Made by a program: the position numbers and the translations under genes. 54,810 nt of DNA, taken from Streptacidiphilus sp. ASG 303 (lineage in GTDB: Bacteria; Actinomycetota; Actinomycetes; Streptomycetales; Streptomycetaceae). The notes under the pieces were generated by a model that was given only the letters and a program-made list of their open reading frames with translations, searched no databases and was not told where the DNA came from. How positions within the stretch are numbered: the first letter of the stretch is position 1; each line of letters begins with the position of its first letter. Positions 7,534-15,928 of this stretch are shown here, piece after piece. Location of the stretch: NCBI RefSeq assembly GCF_020991365.1, contig NZ_JAJLRA010000034.1, positions 1-54,810 of the forward strand, given 5' to 3'.

Positions 7534-8280
7534 ATGCCAGCAGACCGCACACCGGTGCCCGTGACGAGGACCGCGCTCAGGACGGCCCTGTGCCTCGCGG
7601 GGGCGGCCGGCATCGCCGGCACCGCGTCGCAGGACATCGGCGAGCCGGGCCCGGTCGAGTTCTGGGTGTACTTCACCGTGCAGAGCAACCTGCTGCTGAC
7701 GGGGTACTTCGCCGTGCTGCTGGTCCGCTCGCTGCGCCGCCCGGACGCCGACCCGGCGTTCCTCCCCGCCGTCAAGGGCGCGGTGACGCTGTACATCCTC
7801 ATCACCGGCACCGTCTTCAACCTGCTGCTGGCCAACCCGGCCAGCCCCTTCTACACGGTGCAGCGCGAGTCGCACTACACGTGGGACAGCGTGCTGATGC
7901 ACGTGGTGACGCCGCTCGCGGCCCTGCTGGACTGGCTGCTCTTCGGACCGCGGGGCGCGCTGCGGTGGCGGCACGCGCTGGTGTGGCTGGCGTACCCGCT
8001 GGCCTACCTGGCGTTCGCCCTGGTCCGCGGTGCGGTGGTCACGACGGGGATGCGCTACCCGTACCCGTTCGTGGACGTGGCGAAGGCCGGGTACGCGATG
8101 GTGTCCGTCAACTGCACGGTGCTGGCGGTCGCCTTCTACCTGCTGGGCACCGGCCTGGTCGCGGCCGACCGCGCGCTGACCCGGCGGGGGTCCGGCGCGG
8201 TGGCGGCGGCGTCCGTCCCCGGACCCGCCGGGGAGCCGGCGGAGCCGGAGACGGCCCCGGTCCCCGGGGCTCCGCTCTAG
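7534..8280 (+). CDS. Pr6Pr-family integral membrane protein
   Basis: A 248-residue protein with about six membrane helices. The segments EFWVYFTVQSNLLL, YILITGTVFNLLL, HYTWDSVLMHVVTPLAALLDW and YPYPFVDV match the Pr6Pr (FAR-17a/AIG1-like) membrane family found across actinobacteria. The conserved H-x-V-TPL and N/S residues within helices recall the threonine-histidine hydrolases AIG1/ADTRP, but bacterial members have no proven activity. The start ATG at 7534 follows TGGAGCA. The C-terminal 30 residues are Pro/Ala-rich and probably disordered. It stands alone between two other transcription units. Confidence 0.82.
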   Translation: MPADRTPVPVTRTALRTALCLAGAAGIAGTASQDIGEPGPVEFWVYFTVQSNLLLTGYFAVLLVRSLRRPDADPAFLPAVKGAVTLYILITGTVFNLLLANPASPFYTVQRESHYTWDSVLMHVVTPLAALLDWLLFGPRGALRWRHALVWLAYPLAYLAFALVRGAVVTTGMRYPYPFVDVAKAGYAMVSVNCTVLAVAFYLLGTGLVAADRALTRRGSGAVAAASVPGPAGEPAEPETAPVPGAPL

Positions 8281-9770
8281 GCCCGGGGCGGCGCGGACGG
8301 CCGGTCCGGTGACGGGCCGTCCGCCGCCCGCACGCCGGGCCGCACCCGGGACCCGGCCCCGGGGCGGCCGGGGGGCGCCGTCCGGGCGCGCCCGTCCGGC
8401 TCCCGGCCCGCGAGGACGGGCGGACCCCCCGGGGCGGGCACGGGGGCGTGGACAGGACCGGGGAGGAGCGGGGGCGGGCCGGGCGGCCGGAGCGCCCGGA
8501 GCCGTCGCGCACAGGCGCCCCGCTGCACGGCGGCGAGTCCCGCGACCACCGCCCCCAGGACGAGCCAGCCCCCGGGGCCGGCGGCCATCACCACGCCGGT
8601 CAGCAGGGGCGGTCCGGCGGACTTCTGGACGGACTGGGACATCCCGGCCACCCCCAGGTAGGCGGCCCGGGCGTCCCGGGGTGCGAGCAGGACCGCCAGC
8701 TCCCACGAGCTCACCGAGCGCATCAGCTCCGCCAGGGTGACCAGCAGGGCCGCGGCGAGCATGAGGGCGGCCGCCGTCCAGGTCCCGCCGTGGGCGGCGG
8801 CCGCCACGACCGTGCAGCACGCACACGTCAGCACCCCGTACAGCGCGACCGCCCGTACCGCGCGGTGCGGCCCCTCGGCCCTGGCCGAGACGCCCATCTG
8901 CAGCGCCACGACCATCACGGTGTTGACGACCAGGAAGACCGGCACGAGGGCGTGCGGCGCCGGGGTGCGGTCCACCAGCCACAGCGGGAGTCCGACGCCG
9001 AGGATGGAGTCGTCGATGGTCATCGGGACGTCCAGCAGCACGAACAGGAGGTAGCCGGGGTCGCGCCACGGGCCGGCACGGCGGGAGGGCGGGCGGTCCC
9101 CGGGCTCCCCGCCGCCGCACCGCACGGCCCCGGCGTCGCCGTCCCGCGGTTCCCGGGTGCGCCGCACCAGCGCCGCCGCGGCGGCGAACGACAGCGCGTC
9201 GCCCAGCAGCAGGGCACTGTAGGCGCCGCGGGTGCCCACGGCCAGGCCGGCGGCCGCGATCGCGGCACCGAGGGCGTAGCCCGCGTTGGCCGCGCTGCGT
9301 GACAGCGCCTGGTAGGACGCCCGCCGCTCGCCCGCCGTCCGGACGGCGAACAGCATCTCCGACGTCTTGGCCGCCCGGTCGCACAGGGAGGTGACGGCGA
9401 CGAGGGGGAGCAGCGCGCCGAAGCCGGTGCACGCCGGCAGCAGGCAGAGGGCCGACAGGCGGAGCAGGTGGCAGCCGATCAGCAGCGAACGTACGGGGAA
9501 GCGGCCGGCCAGCCGTCCGGCCAGGGGGGAGCCGGCGATGCCCGCCACCCCGGCCACGCCCAGCAGCAGGCCGACCTGCCGGGCGCTCAGGTGCACCACA
9601 AAGGTGAAGTAGAGGACGGAGGAGGAGGCCCACAGCCCGGTGCCGGTGCGGTCCAGGGCCAGGGCGAGCAGCATGGTCCGCGCGTCGCGGCCGCCCGGTG
9701 GACGGCGCAGCTGCGCCCACAGGCCTCGCCCGCGCCGCAGGGTCCTCCGCCCGTCTGCGCCCTGCCGCAT
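8277..9770 (-). CDS. MFS transporter
   Basis: A 497-residue major facilitator protein with about 12 membrane helices. Characteristic segments are the early GLWASSSVLYFTFVVHLS helix, the cytoplasmic loop AGRLAGRFPVRSLL after TM2, and the central loop around 230-250 before GYLLFVLLDVPMTIDDSILG. The cargo is not predictable. The start at 9770 (MRQGADGRR) is preferred over the longer frame from 9800 because it has GGGGGCAG upstream and because the longer start would fall inside an operator-like palindrome. The C-terminal 70 residues are a Pro/Gly/Arg-rich cytoplasmic tail. It ends 4 bases into the convergent Pr6Pr-type gene. Confidence 0.85.
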   Translation of the reverse strand: MRQGADGRRTLRRGRGLWAQLRRPPGGRDARTMLLALALDRTGTGLWASSSVLYFTFVVHLSARQVGLLLGVAGVAGIAGSPLAGRLAGRFPVRSLLIGCHLLRLSALCLLPACTGFGALLPLVAVTSLCDRAAKTSEMLFAVRTAGERRASYQALSRSAANAGYALGAAIAAAGLAVGTRGAYSALLLGDALSFAAAAALVRRTREPRDGDAGAVRCGGGEPGDRPPSRRAGPWRDPGYLLFVLLDVPMTIDDSILGVGLPLWLVDRTPAPHALVPVFLVVNTVMVVALQMGVSARAEGPHRAVRAVALYGVLTCACCTVVAAAAHGGTWTAAALMLAAALLVTLAELMRSVSSWELAVLLAPRDARAAYLGVAGMSQSVQKSAGPPLLTGVVMAAGPGGWLVLGAVVAGLAAVQRGACARRLRALRPPGPPPLLPGPVHAPVPAPGGPPVLAGREPDGRARTAPPGRPGAGSRVRPGVRAADGPSPDRPSAPPRA

Positions 9771-9786
9771 CGGCTGCCCCCGAATG

Positions 9787-9804
9787 TATCTCGACGTCAA
9801 GATA
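9787..9804 (-). promoter_or_regulatory. Operator-like palindrome next to MFS start
   Basis: TATCTCGACGTCAAGATA is an 18-bp near-perfect palindrome (two central-arm mismatches), 17 bases upstream of the preferred MFS start. Its position over the transcript start region suggests a repressor site. The dimension suits a MarR- or TetR-type dimer. No regulator gene is adjacent. Confidence 0.6.
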
Positions 9805-9827
9805 TCAGGGGAAGCCTGCCCGGATTT

Positions 9828-9858
9828 CGTCTCGATGTCAAGATACTTGACATCGACC
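9828..9858. promoter_or_regulatory. Second operator-like site plus an inverted third half
   Basis: CGTCTCGATGTCAAGATA (9828-9845) repeats the 9787 site at a distance of 41 bases (about four helical turns). It is followed directly by CTTGACATCGAC (9845-9856), the same core in inverse orientation. TTGACA motifs occur on both strands inside these sites and could serve as -35 elements. Confidence 0.6.
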
Positions 9859-10152
9859 TACCTGTCGCACCGCCGACCGGGACCCGCCGACGGGACCGCG
9901 CAGGCCGGGCCCCCACCCCTGCTCACGGACGGCACGGACGGCGCCCTGACGGACCGCCGCACGGCGGCGCGACGCGGAGGCACCGGACGGACAAGCCACA
10001 TGGAAACGCCGTGACCGGCCGCCACGGGGGCGGCCGGTCACGGCGGACGGACCTGCGGCACGGCGCTCACCGCGCCGGGGGCGCCGGGAGCACACGGAGG
10101 ACCGGGCGCGCCGGGCCGGGGTCCCGGCCCGGCGGCGCCGGGGTCGCGAGGG
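9859..10152. other. Intergenic stretch between MFS promoter and LAETG gene
   Basis: Apart from the hairpin at 10007-10045 this stretch holds nothing I can support. There is no codon-biased frame on either strand. Confidence 0.4.
10007..10045 (-). terminator. 17-bp terminator hairpin downstream of LAETG protein gene
   Basis: cgccgtgaccggccgcc (10007-10023) pairs perfectly with 10029-10045 across a 5-base loop. It lies about 110 bases beyond the stop of the leftward LAETG gene. Confidence 0.7.
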
Positions 10153-11127
10153 TCAGGAGCGGCGGCCGGAGCGGCGGCGGGTGAGGACCAGGGCGGCGCC
10201 GCCGACCAGGACGACGGCCGCACCGCCGGCCGCGAGGCCGAGGGTGTCGCCGGCGCCGGTCTCGGCCAAGCCGGGGCCGGTGCTGCTCGGGGAGGGGGCG
10301 GCGGAGGTGGGGGGCGCCGGGGAGACCGTGGGGTTGGTGGTCGGCAGGCCGCCGCCCTGGGAGGAGCTGGGCTGCGGGGACGACGGGGTCGCGGAGGGCG
10401 ACGGCGAGTCGGAGGCCGGCGGGGCGCTGGACTCCGGGGCGCTGGGCTGCGGGGACGACACGCTCGCGGAGGGCGACGGCGAGTCGGAGGCCGGCGGGGT
10501 GGACTCCGGGGCGGAGGAGTTCGGCGGCGGGGTGGTCTCGGTGCAGCCCTTGGTTCCGCCGTTCCACGCGGCGATGAGGTCGTAGGGGGTGACGACCCCG
10601 CCCGGCTGGTACGGCAGGGGGCCGTGGCCGGGGGCGGTGCCGCCGTCGTAGACGGTGTCGTTGCCGTAGAGGTCGATCTGGCCGTAGCAGGTGCTGTCGA
10701 AGGACGCCTGGACCGTCAGCTTGTCGCCGTCGCCGCTCCCGTCCTCGGCCGCCACGTCGTCGGCGGTCAGGTAGACGGTGTCCGAGCCGAGGTAGGCCTG
10801 GCGGCCGGAGTTGCCCCAGTTGGGGCCCTCGGTGCTGTAGAGGGAGAGGGAGACCGGGTACCGGCAGCCCTCGCCGATCTGCTGCCCGGCGGCGAGCCGC
10901 ACCTGGACGGCGGTGGGGGCGTCCTTCCAGCCGTGGAAGCCTCCCGCCGAGGTCCAGCCCTCGACGGGGCTCCCCTGGCCGTCGAGCGCGCGGTACTCGA
11001 CCTTGGCCGACCCGCACTCGGGGGTGGAGGCGGCGGCCGGGGCCGCCCCGGACGCCGCACCCGCGAAGGAGGCCAGGACGGTGAGGGCGGATGCGGCCGC
11101 GAAGCGGGCGTGCCGACGAGAGGACAA
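10153..11127 (-). CDS. Sortase-anchored wall protein with LAETG signal
   Basis: A 324-residue exported protein. A TTG start at 11127 with CGGGAG five bases upstream gives MSSRRHARFAAASALTVLAS, a normal signal peptide ending near AAAS-TPECG. The extracellular part (about 35-195) is a folded domain of unknown function with cysteines that could pair. A Pro/Ser/Glu-rich stalk follows (about 205-285) with two copies of PPASDSPSPSA. The C-terminus has the sorting signal LAETG (287-291), a hydrophobic helix and an RRRSGRRS tail. LAxTG is the class-E sortase motif of Streptomyces, the class that anchors long chaplins. Function beyond wall attachment is unknown. Confidence 0.87.
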   Translation of the reverse strand: MSSRRHARFAAASALTVLASFAGAASGAAPAAASTPECGSAKVEYRALDGQGSPVEGWTSAGGFHGWKDAPTAVQVRLAAGQQIGEGCRYPVSLSLYSTEGPNWGNSGRQAYLGSDTVYLTADDVAAEDGSGDGDKLTVQASFDSTCYGQIDLYGNDTVYDGGTAPGHGPLPYQPGGVVTPYDLIAAWNGGTKGCTETTPPPNSSAPESTPPASDSPSPSASVSSPQPSAPESSAPPASDSPSPSATPSSPQPSSSQGGGLPTTNPTVSPAPPTSAAPSPSSTGPGLAETGAGDTLGLAAGGAAVVLVGGAALVLTRRRSGRRS

Positions 11128-11250
11128 GGGGACTCCCGGACTGGGTCGTGACGGGTGGGGCCCTACCTCCAGACGTGCACACGACAGATAGACGTGGCCA
11201 TCCCGCCCCTGCGAAGGAGTGGAGGAGCATACGTGAAGGTGGGCGACCAG

Positions 11251-11280
11251 ATTCTTGCGATCTATGACCGCATCCGTCAA
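11251..11280 (-). promoter_or_regulatory. Possible promoter of the LAETG gene
   Basis: On the minus strand TTGACG (complement of 11275-11280) is followed after 17 bases by CAAGAAT (complement of 11251-11257), in the orientation of the LAETG gene. The -10 is poor, so this is tentative. Confidence 0.3.
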
Positions 11281-11415
11281 CCTTCGTCCGCACAAAGGCT
11301 TTTGGACCTCCGGCCGGAGTCCGGGACACGGAAGCCTCCGGAGAGAGGAACGCGGGCAGGGCGCGCATGGTTCACCCTGCCCGCCCGCCTTGCCCGCCCG
11401 CCCCGCACGCCCTGC

Positions 11416-11435
11416 CCGTCCGTCCGTCCGTCCGT
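11416..11435 (+). repeat. Tetranucleotide repeat (CCGT)5
   Basis: Five perfect CCGT units lie in noncoding DNA, flanked by further CCGC/TGCC-rich sequence. It is a simple-sequence tract with no visible function. Confidence 0.85.
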
Positions 11436-11542
11436 CCGCCCACGGCAGCACGGCACCGGACCGGCCGGGGCGGGCCGGTCCGCCGTGCACACCGCCCCTG
11501 CGCGGAGCCGGCGCCGGCGCACGGGGCCCCGCCCCCTCCCGT

Positions 11543-11568
11543 CGGCCCGCGGGTCAGCCCGCGGGCCG
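11543..11568 (-). terminator. Terminator hairpin after SDR gene
   Basis: cggcccgcggg (11543-11553) pairs with cccgcgggccg (11558-11568) around TCAG, 32 bases beyond the leftward SDR stop. Confidence 0.75.
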
Positions 11569-11599
11569 GTCCCGCCGGGGCGCCCGGGCCGGGGGCGGC

Positions 11600-12436
11600 T
11601 CAGGCGCCGCCGCGGAACTGCGCCTTCAGGTAGGTGTCGAAGACGCGCGCACCGAGGAGCCGCCGGGTGTGGACGAGCGCCTTGGCGGCGGGGGTGACGA
11701 CGTACCGGATCCGCGGGCGGGGGTGGGTGGCCGCGTGGTCGATGACCCGGGCGACCGCCTCGGGCGGCGCGGAGAGCGCGGTGGAGCGGTAGGACTCCGC
11801 CATCTGCCGGTCGACGGCGGCGGTGAGGGCGGCGTACGGGCCGTCCTTCGCGGAGGAGCCCGCCAGGGTGTGGGCGGCGGTGTCGCCGAAGGAGGTGCGG
11901 ATGAGACCGGGCTCGACCAGGCTGACCCGGATGCCGAAGGGGGCGACCTCGAAGCGCAGGGCGTCGGTGAGCGCCTCCACCGCGTACTTGCTGGCGTGGT
12001 AGTAGCCGCCGCCGGGGAAGACGATCCGGCCGCCCATGGAGCCCACGTTGACGATCCGCCCCGCCCCGGCGGCGCGCATGCCGGGCAGGACGAGCTGGGT
12101 CATGCGGGCGAGGCCGAAGACGTTCGTCTCGAACTGGCGGCGCACGCCGTCCAGCCCGGTCTCCTCGACGGTCCCGTACTCGCCGTAACCGGCGTTGTTG
12201 ACGAGGACCCCGACGGCGCCGTGCTCGGCCTCGACGGCGGCGACGGCGGCGCGCATCGACTCCTCGTCGGTGACGTCGAGGGCGAGGGTGCGGGCGCCGG
12301 CGTCGGCGAGGTCGGCGACGGCCTCGGTGCGGCGGGCCGTCGCGTAGACGGTGAGGTCGGGGCGGCGGGCGAGCCGGAGGGCGGCGGCCCGGCCGATGCC
12401 CGAGGACGTTCCGGTGATCAGTACGGCGGTGGTCAC
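11600..12436 (-). CDS. Short-chain dehydrogenase/reductase
   Basis: A 278-residue classical SDR. The cofactor loop TGTSSGIGRA is at residues 9-18, ALDVTDEES marks the adenine-binding strand, LVNNAGYGEYG the stabilising NNAG, and the active site is a serine in VNVGSMGG plus Y-x-x-x-K in YYHASKYAVEAL. The R of YATARR after beta-2 suggests NADP(H). Related proteins reduce ketones or act on fatty-acid-like substrates; the substrate is unknown. It lies downstream of the TetR gene on the same strand (126-base gap), so the two are probably a regulated pair. Confidence 0.92.
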   Translation of the reverse strand: MTTAVLITGTSSGIGRAAALRLARRPDLTVYATARRTEAVADLADAGARTLALDVTDEESMRAAVAAVEAEHGAVGVLVNNAGYGEYGTVEETGLDGVRRQFETNVFGLARMTQLVLPGMRAAGAGRIVNVGSMGGRIVFPGGGYYHASKYAVEALTDALRFEVAPFGIRVSLVEPGLIRTSFGDTAAHTLAGSSAKDGPYAALTAAVDRQMAESYRSTALSAPPEAVARVIDHAATHPRPRIRYVVTPAAKALVHTRRLLGARVFDTYLKAQFRGGA

Positions 12437-12562
12437 GGTCGCTCCAGGGTCGGGGTCGCGAGGTCGGGGTCCCGGGGTCGGGAAGGGCGGGAGGGGGCGG
12501 GTCCGGACAGGTCCGGGGCGGGCGGGGAGGCGCCGGGAGGTGCGGTGCGGCCGCAGGCAGGG

Positions 12563-13150
12563 TCAGGCCGGGCCGGGGCCGCCGACGGCCTCCGCGGGCA
12601 GGCCCAGGCCGGCGACGAGCAGGGCCACGCCGCGGCGCAGCAGCCGGACGGGGGCGCCGGGGTCGGAGAGGTCGCCCTCGACGCCGCGGGCGAAGGCCAG
12701 GAGGAGTCCGGCGAACTCCTCCGCCTCCCCCCTCGGCAGCGCGGTGCCCGCGGTGTCCGCGAGGAGGCCGCGCATGGCGGTGTCGTAGGAGGCGATCAGG
12801 TCGGCGGAGAGGCGGGAGTCGACGCCGAGCAGTTCGGCGGCGTGCGCGGGGCTGTCCTGCCACAGGCCCTGCACCAGGGCGAGCTTGGCCTCCAGGGCTG
12901 CGCCGAGGCGGTCGGCGAGGCCTCCGGGGGCCTGTGCGGCGGAGCGGGCGTCGGCCAGCGAGCGGTCCAGGAGCCGCGAGGCGAGCCGCCGGAAGGCGTC
13001 CTCCTTGTTGCGGACGTGCTGGTAGACGGCGGGACGGGACATGCCGGCCTGCCGGGCGATGTCGTCCATGGTGGTGCGCCGGACGCCGTGTCGGGTGAAG
13101 CAGGCGTAGGCGGCGTCCAGGACGAGTTCGGCCTTCTCACTGTCGGACAT
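12563..13150 (-). CDS. TetR-family transcriptional regulator
   Basis: A 195-residue repressor. The N-terminal DNA-binding domain contains YACFTRHGVRRTTMDDIARQ and the recognition-helix segment AGMSRPAVYQHVRNKEDAF. The remainder is a helical ligand-binding domain. The start at 13150 (MSDSEKAELVLDAAY) is preferred over 13180, because the longer start lies in a 10-bp inverted repeat that fits an autoregulatory operator. It probably controls itself and the downstream SDR gene. Confidence 0.88.
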   Translation of the reverse strand: MSDSEKAELVLDAAYACFTRHGVRRTTMDDIARQAGMSRPAVYQHVRNKEDAFRRLASRLLDRSLADARSAAQAPGGLADRLGAALEAKLALVQGLWQDSPAHAAELLGVDSRLSADLIASYDTAMRGLLADTAGTALPRGEAEEFAGLLLAFARGVEGDLSDPGAPVRLLRRGVALLVAGLGLPAEAVGGPGPA

Positions 13151-13181
13151 GCTGACAATCCTTGCATGAAATGTCAGCATG
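13148..13181 (-). promoter_or_regulatory. Inverted-repeat operator at tetR start
   Basis: CATGCTGACA (13148-13157) and TGTCAGCATG (13172-13181) are perfect 10-bp inverted arms separated by 14 bases. They overlap the start codon of the TetR gene, a classic autoregulation position. Confidence 0.7.
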
Positions 13182-13210
13182 TCAAGCGACGAGACGCGGG
13201 ACGCCCCGCC

Positions 13211-14143
13211 CTACGGGAGGCCGCCGGCGCCGCGCGCGGCGGCGTGGTGGAGCCTGCGGTAGGCGGCCGGCGGCATCCCGCACGCCTCGGTGAAGCACGA
13301 GTAGAAGCGGCTCTGCGAGCCGAACCCGGCTGCCTCCCCGACCTCGGCCACCGGCATGGCCGTGGTGACGAGGAGCCGCTGCGCCTCGGCGACCCGGCAC
13401 TGCGTCACGTACGCGGTGAGGGTGGTGCCCACGACCTCCCGGAAGAGCCCCATCGCGTAGTGCGGGTGCAGCGGGACCGCCGCGGCGATCCGCTCGGCCG
13501 TCAGGGGCTCGCGGAAGTGCAGGGCGACGAACCGGGCCATCCGGGCTGCGCGTTCGACCGCTCCGTCCGCCCCCATCCCCGTTCCTGCTCCCGCCCCTGC
13601 CCCGCCGGCGTCCTCCGGCCCGCCGCCGCGTCCGGCCCCGTCCTCCGCCCCTCCCCCGTCGCGGCGGCCGGCGGACGCCGCCGCGACGAGCCGGCGCAGC
13701 CGCGCCTCGATCTCCAGCAGGGTGATACGGCGCAGCTCCCCGTCCCCGTCGGCCAGGTCGGCGGACCACTGGCGGAACAGGGCGGCGTCCGCCTCCTGCC
13801 GGTCCGCGGCCCCCGCCACCAGCGGCTGCCCCCGCAGCAGGGCCTGCACGGCGTGGTCGGGCAGGCCCCAGCGCAGGAAGACGGCCAGCGGGACGGTCAG
13901 CCACCGCACCGGGGTGCCGGGGTCGGCGCCGACGAGCTGGTGCGGCACGGCGGCCCAGAACGCCGCCATCGCACCGCGCTCCAGGACCACCCGGCGGCCG
14001 CCGAAGAGGTAGACCAGCTCGCTCCCGGCGGCCAGGTTGACCTCGATGTCGTCGTGCCGGTGGGCGTGGTCCATGAGGGAGGCCGGCCCCTGCCAGCAGG
14101 CGAGGCCGAAGACGTCGTCACGGGGGTCCGCGGAGAGGCGCAT
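13211..14143 (-). CDS. AraC-family transcriptional regulator
   Basis: A 310-residue regulator. The N-terminal cupin-like sensor domain contains MDHAHRHDDIEVNLA and LVYLFGGRRVVLERG. A low-complexity Gly/Ala linker (about 183-207) follows. The C-terminal double helix-turn-helix (about 215-310) includes LTAERIAAAVPLHPHYAMGL and the family signature VGEAAGFGSQSRFYSCFTEA. It is divergently arranged with the phytanoyl-CoA dioxygenase homologue (117-base shared promoter region). This pairing usually means the regulator controls that oxygenase. Confidence 0.9.
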   Translation of the reverse strand: MRLSADPRDDVFGLACWQGPASLMDHAHRHDDIEVNLAAGSELVYLFGGRRVVLERGAMAAFWAAVPHQLVGADPGTPVRWLTVPLAVFLRWGLPDHAVQALLRGQPLVAGAADRQEADAALFRQWSADLADGDGELRRITLLEIEARLRRLVAAASAGRRDGGGAEDGAGRGGGPEDAGGAGAGAGTGMGADGAVERAARMARFVALHFREPLTAERIAAAVPLHPHYAMGLFREVVGTTLTAYVTQCRVAEAQRLLVTTAMPVAEVGEAAGFGSQSRFYSCFTEACGMPPAAYRRLHHAAARGAGGLP

Positions 14144-14260
14144 GTGAGGATCCGGGAAGGTCGCAGGAGGAAGGAGGAGGAAACCACAGGTCGGAGCGGG
14201 TTGAGTGGAGGACGCCAGAAGCTTTGCACCCGGATCCACCGATGTCGACCAGGAGAAGCC

Positions 14261-15223
14261 ATGACCGGCACCACCACCCCCGCCCCCGCCGGCGCGGCGG
14301 CCGCAACCCCGACCAGCCCCTTCCACCTCTCCGACGAGGAGGTCCGCTTCTTCGACGAGAACGGCTACCTCGTCCTGCGCGACCGCATCCCCCGCGACCT
14401 GGTGCAGCGCCTCGCGGAGGCCTCCGAGCGCTGGATGGCGGACGGCCGCCGGGCGGAGGCCGAGGGCCGGAACACCGGCGACCACCACTTCGCCGACCGC
14501 CCGAGCGGCCGCGTGCTGTTCCGGGTCGACTACCTGCACGGCAAGGGCGAGCCGGTCTCCCTGGAGCTGCTCGGCTGCCCGGAGGTCCTCGGGATCGCGG
14601 AGAGCCTGGCCGGTCCGAACCTCGTCCCCACCTACGAGTCCCTGGTGCTCAAGGACGAGGGCGACGGCGCGGCCGTCCCCTGGCACCAGGACGCCGTGCA
14701 CCCCCGCACGCACCGCATCTTCAACATCGACGTCTACCTCGACTCCTCGCTGGCGGGCGGCGGCGCGCTGCGCGTGGTGCCGGGCTCCCACCGCCGGCGG
14801 GCCGACGTGTGCGCACTCACCGACGAGCACGGCTGGGACGTCCCCGGCACGGTCGTGGTGGAGATGGAGCCGGGCGACGTCCTCGTCCACGACGTGATGG
14901 TGGTGCACGGCTCGGAGCCGGTCCTCGGCAACCGGCTGCGCCGCACCGTCTACTACGAGTTCCGGGCCGCCGAGCAGATCCTCGCCGAGGGCCCCTGGGA
15001 CCGGGAGTGGGTCGACGCCCGCCTGCGGCTGCTGCCCCTCGCCCTGGACCGGTGGGCGGCCGTCCACCCGGACGGCCCCCGCTTCCCCTGGGCCGTCGAC
15101 GACGCCCTGCGCCCGGAGCCGCGGGGCGACGCCGCGGCCGAGCTGCGGATCGTGCACGGCGTCCACACACCCGGCTCGTACTGCAGCGCCGGCGACGTCC
15201 CCGGCGGCGCAGCGGACGAGTGA
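14261..15223 (+). CDS. Phytanoyl-CoA dioxygenase-family protein
   Basis: A 320-residue Fe(II)/2-oxoglutarate oxygenase of the PhyH family. The iron triad is visible as H142 and D144 in PWHQDAVH and H216 in MVVHGSEP. A downstream arginine (RRTVYYEFR) is the likely 2-oxoglutarate anchor. The N-terminal FFDENGYLVLRDRI strand-helix is typical. Actinobacterial members hydroxylate amino acids, osmolytes or natural-product scaffolds; which applies is unknown. ATG 14261 follows AGGAG by five bases. The gene shares a promoter region with the divergent AraC regulator, which probably senses its substrate. Confidence 0.9.
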   Translation: MTGTTTPAPAGAAAATPTSPFHLSDEEVRFFDENGYLVLRDRIPRDLVQRLAEASERWMADGRRAEAEGRNTGDHHFADRPSGRVLFRVDYLHGKGEPVSLELLGCPEVLGIAESLAGPNLVPTYESLVLKDEGDGAAVPWHQDAVHPRTHRIFNIDVYLDSSLAGGGALRVVPGSHRRRADVCALTDEHGWDVPGTVVVEMEPGDVLVHDVMVVHGSEPVLGNRLRRTVYYEFRAAEQILAEGPWDREWVDARLRLLPLALDRWAAVHPDGPRFPWAVDDALRPEPRGDAAAELRIVHGVHTPGSYCSAGDVPGGAADE

Positions 15224-15247
15224 GCCCGCACCGCGCGGGCGCGCGGG

Positions 15248-15273
15248 CGTGCGGCGGCCCCGGCCGCCGCACG
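15248..15273 (+). terminator. Terminator hairpin after PhyH-like gene
   Basis: cgtgcggcggcc (15248-15259) and ggccgccgcacg (15262-15273) form an uninterrupted 12-bp palindrome with a CC centre, 25 bases past the stop. Confidence 0.7.
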
Positions 15274-15392
15274 TCCGGGCGGGAGCCGCGGGCACGGGGC
15301 CGGACGGGAGCCGCGGGCGGGGGCGGCCACGCCGCCCGCGCGCGCCGGGTACGGCGGACGTACGGTGGAAGGCGGAACCACCGGGAGGCGTC

Positions 15393-15608
15393 ATGACCGA
15401 CCTGCAGAACGCCGCGCACCGCACCCCGCCGGCCCTGATACCGCCGACCGAGACCCCCGAGTGCGAGAGCAGCACGACGGCCGGGATCTCGACACCGGAG
15501 TCGCCGGCCCTGCACAACGCGTGGAGCGGCCGCTGGCCGCTCGTCATCATCGGCCTCCTCGTGATCGTGGTGATCGGCTTCTTCGCGGCACGCATCGCCG
15601 CGTTCTGA
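15393..15608 (+). CDS. Small single-pass membrane protein (unknown)
   Basis: A 71-residue protein with a polar N-terminal 45 residues rich in Pro, Thr and Ser, then one hydrophobic helix (PLVIIGLLVIVVIGFFAARI) up to the C-terminus. GGGAGG lies five bases before ATG 15393, and a strong terminator follows directly. It is therefore a monocistronic unit. I do not recognise the family and assign no function. Confidence 0.65.
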   Translation: MTDLQNAAHRTPPALIPPTETPECESSTTAGISTPESPALHNAWSGRWPLVIIGLLVIVVIGFFAARIAAF

Positions 15609-15634
15609 CCCCGGCCGCACCCGGGCCCGGCCAC

Positions 15635-15678
15635 CGGCGCCGGACGGCACACCCGTGCGGGTGTGCCCTCCGGCGCCG
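15635..15678 (+). terminator. 20-bp terminator hairpin upstream of the gas-vesicle operon
   Basis: Bases 15635-15654 and 15659-15678 pair over 20 positions with one mismatch around a GTGC loop, 27 bases after the small membrane protein stop. It insulates the gvp operon from upstream transcription. Confidence 0.85.
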
Positions 15679-15928
15679 CCCTGCTGTCCGGCCGCGTTCC
15701 CGCAGGCAGCGTTCCCGCCGGCCGCGTCCCCGCCGGGCCGGGGGCCAGGCCGGGAGACCGGGCGGACGCTCGGGAGCCGACCCCGCCCGCCCCGACCCCG
15801 CCCGCCCCGGACCGCGGCGCCCCCTCCCGGGCGTCTCCGCCGCAGGTCCCCCGGACGGTCCACGGGACGACCGCCATCCGGCCCTGTCCGGGGTGCGGCG
15901 CGGCCGGAGCCCTGCCGAGACTGACCGC
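15679..15928 (+). other. Promoter-side region of the gvp operon
   Basis: About 250 bases with short Pro/Ala-like codon repeats (e.g. gttcccg and gccccgaccccgcc units) but no gene. The gvp promoter should be here; I see no clear hexamers. Confidence 0.4.

Larger units (their letters stand above)
11128..11599. other. Intergenic region upstream of LAETG gene
   Basis: This 472-base gap contains the LAETG gene promoter region and, further right, a pyrimidine-rich stretch with (CCGT)5 at 11416-11435 and runs of gcccgcc. The right end holds the SDR terminator. The left half is less G+C-rich than average. I see no gene. Confidence 0.5.
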
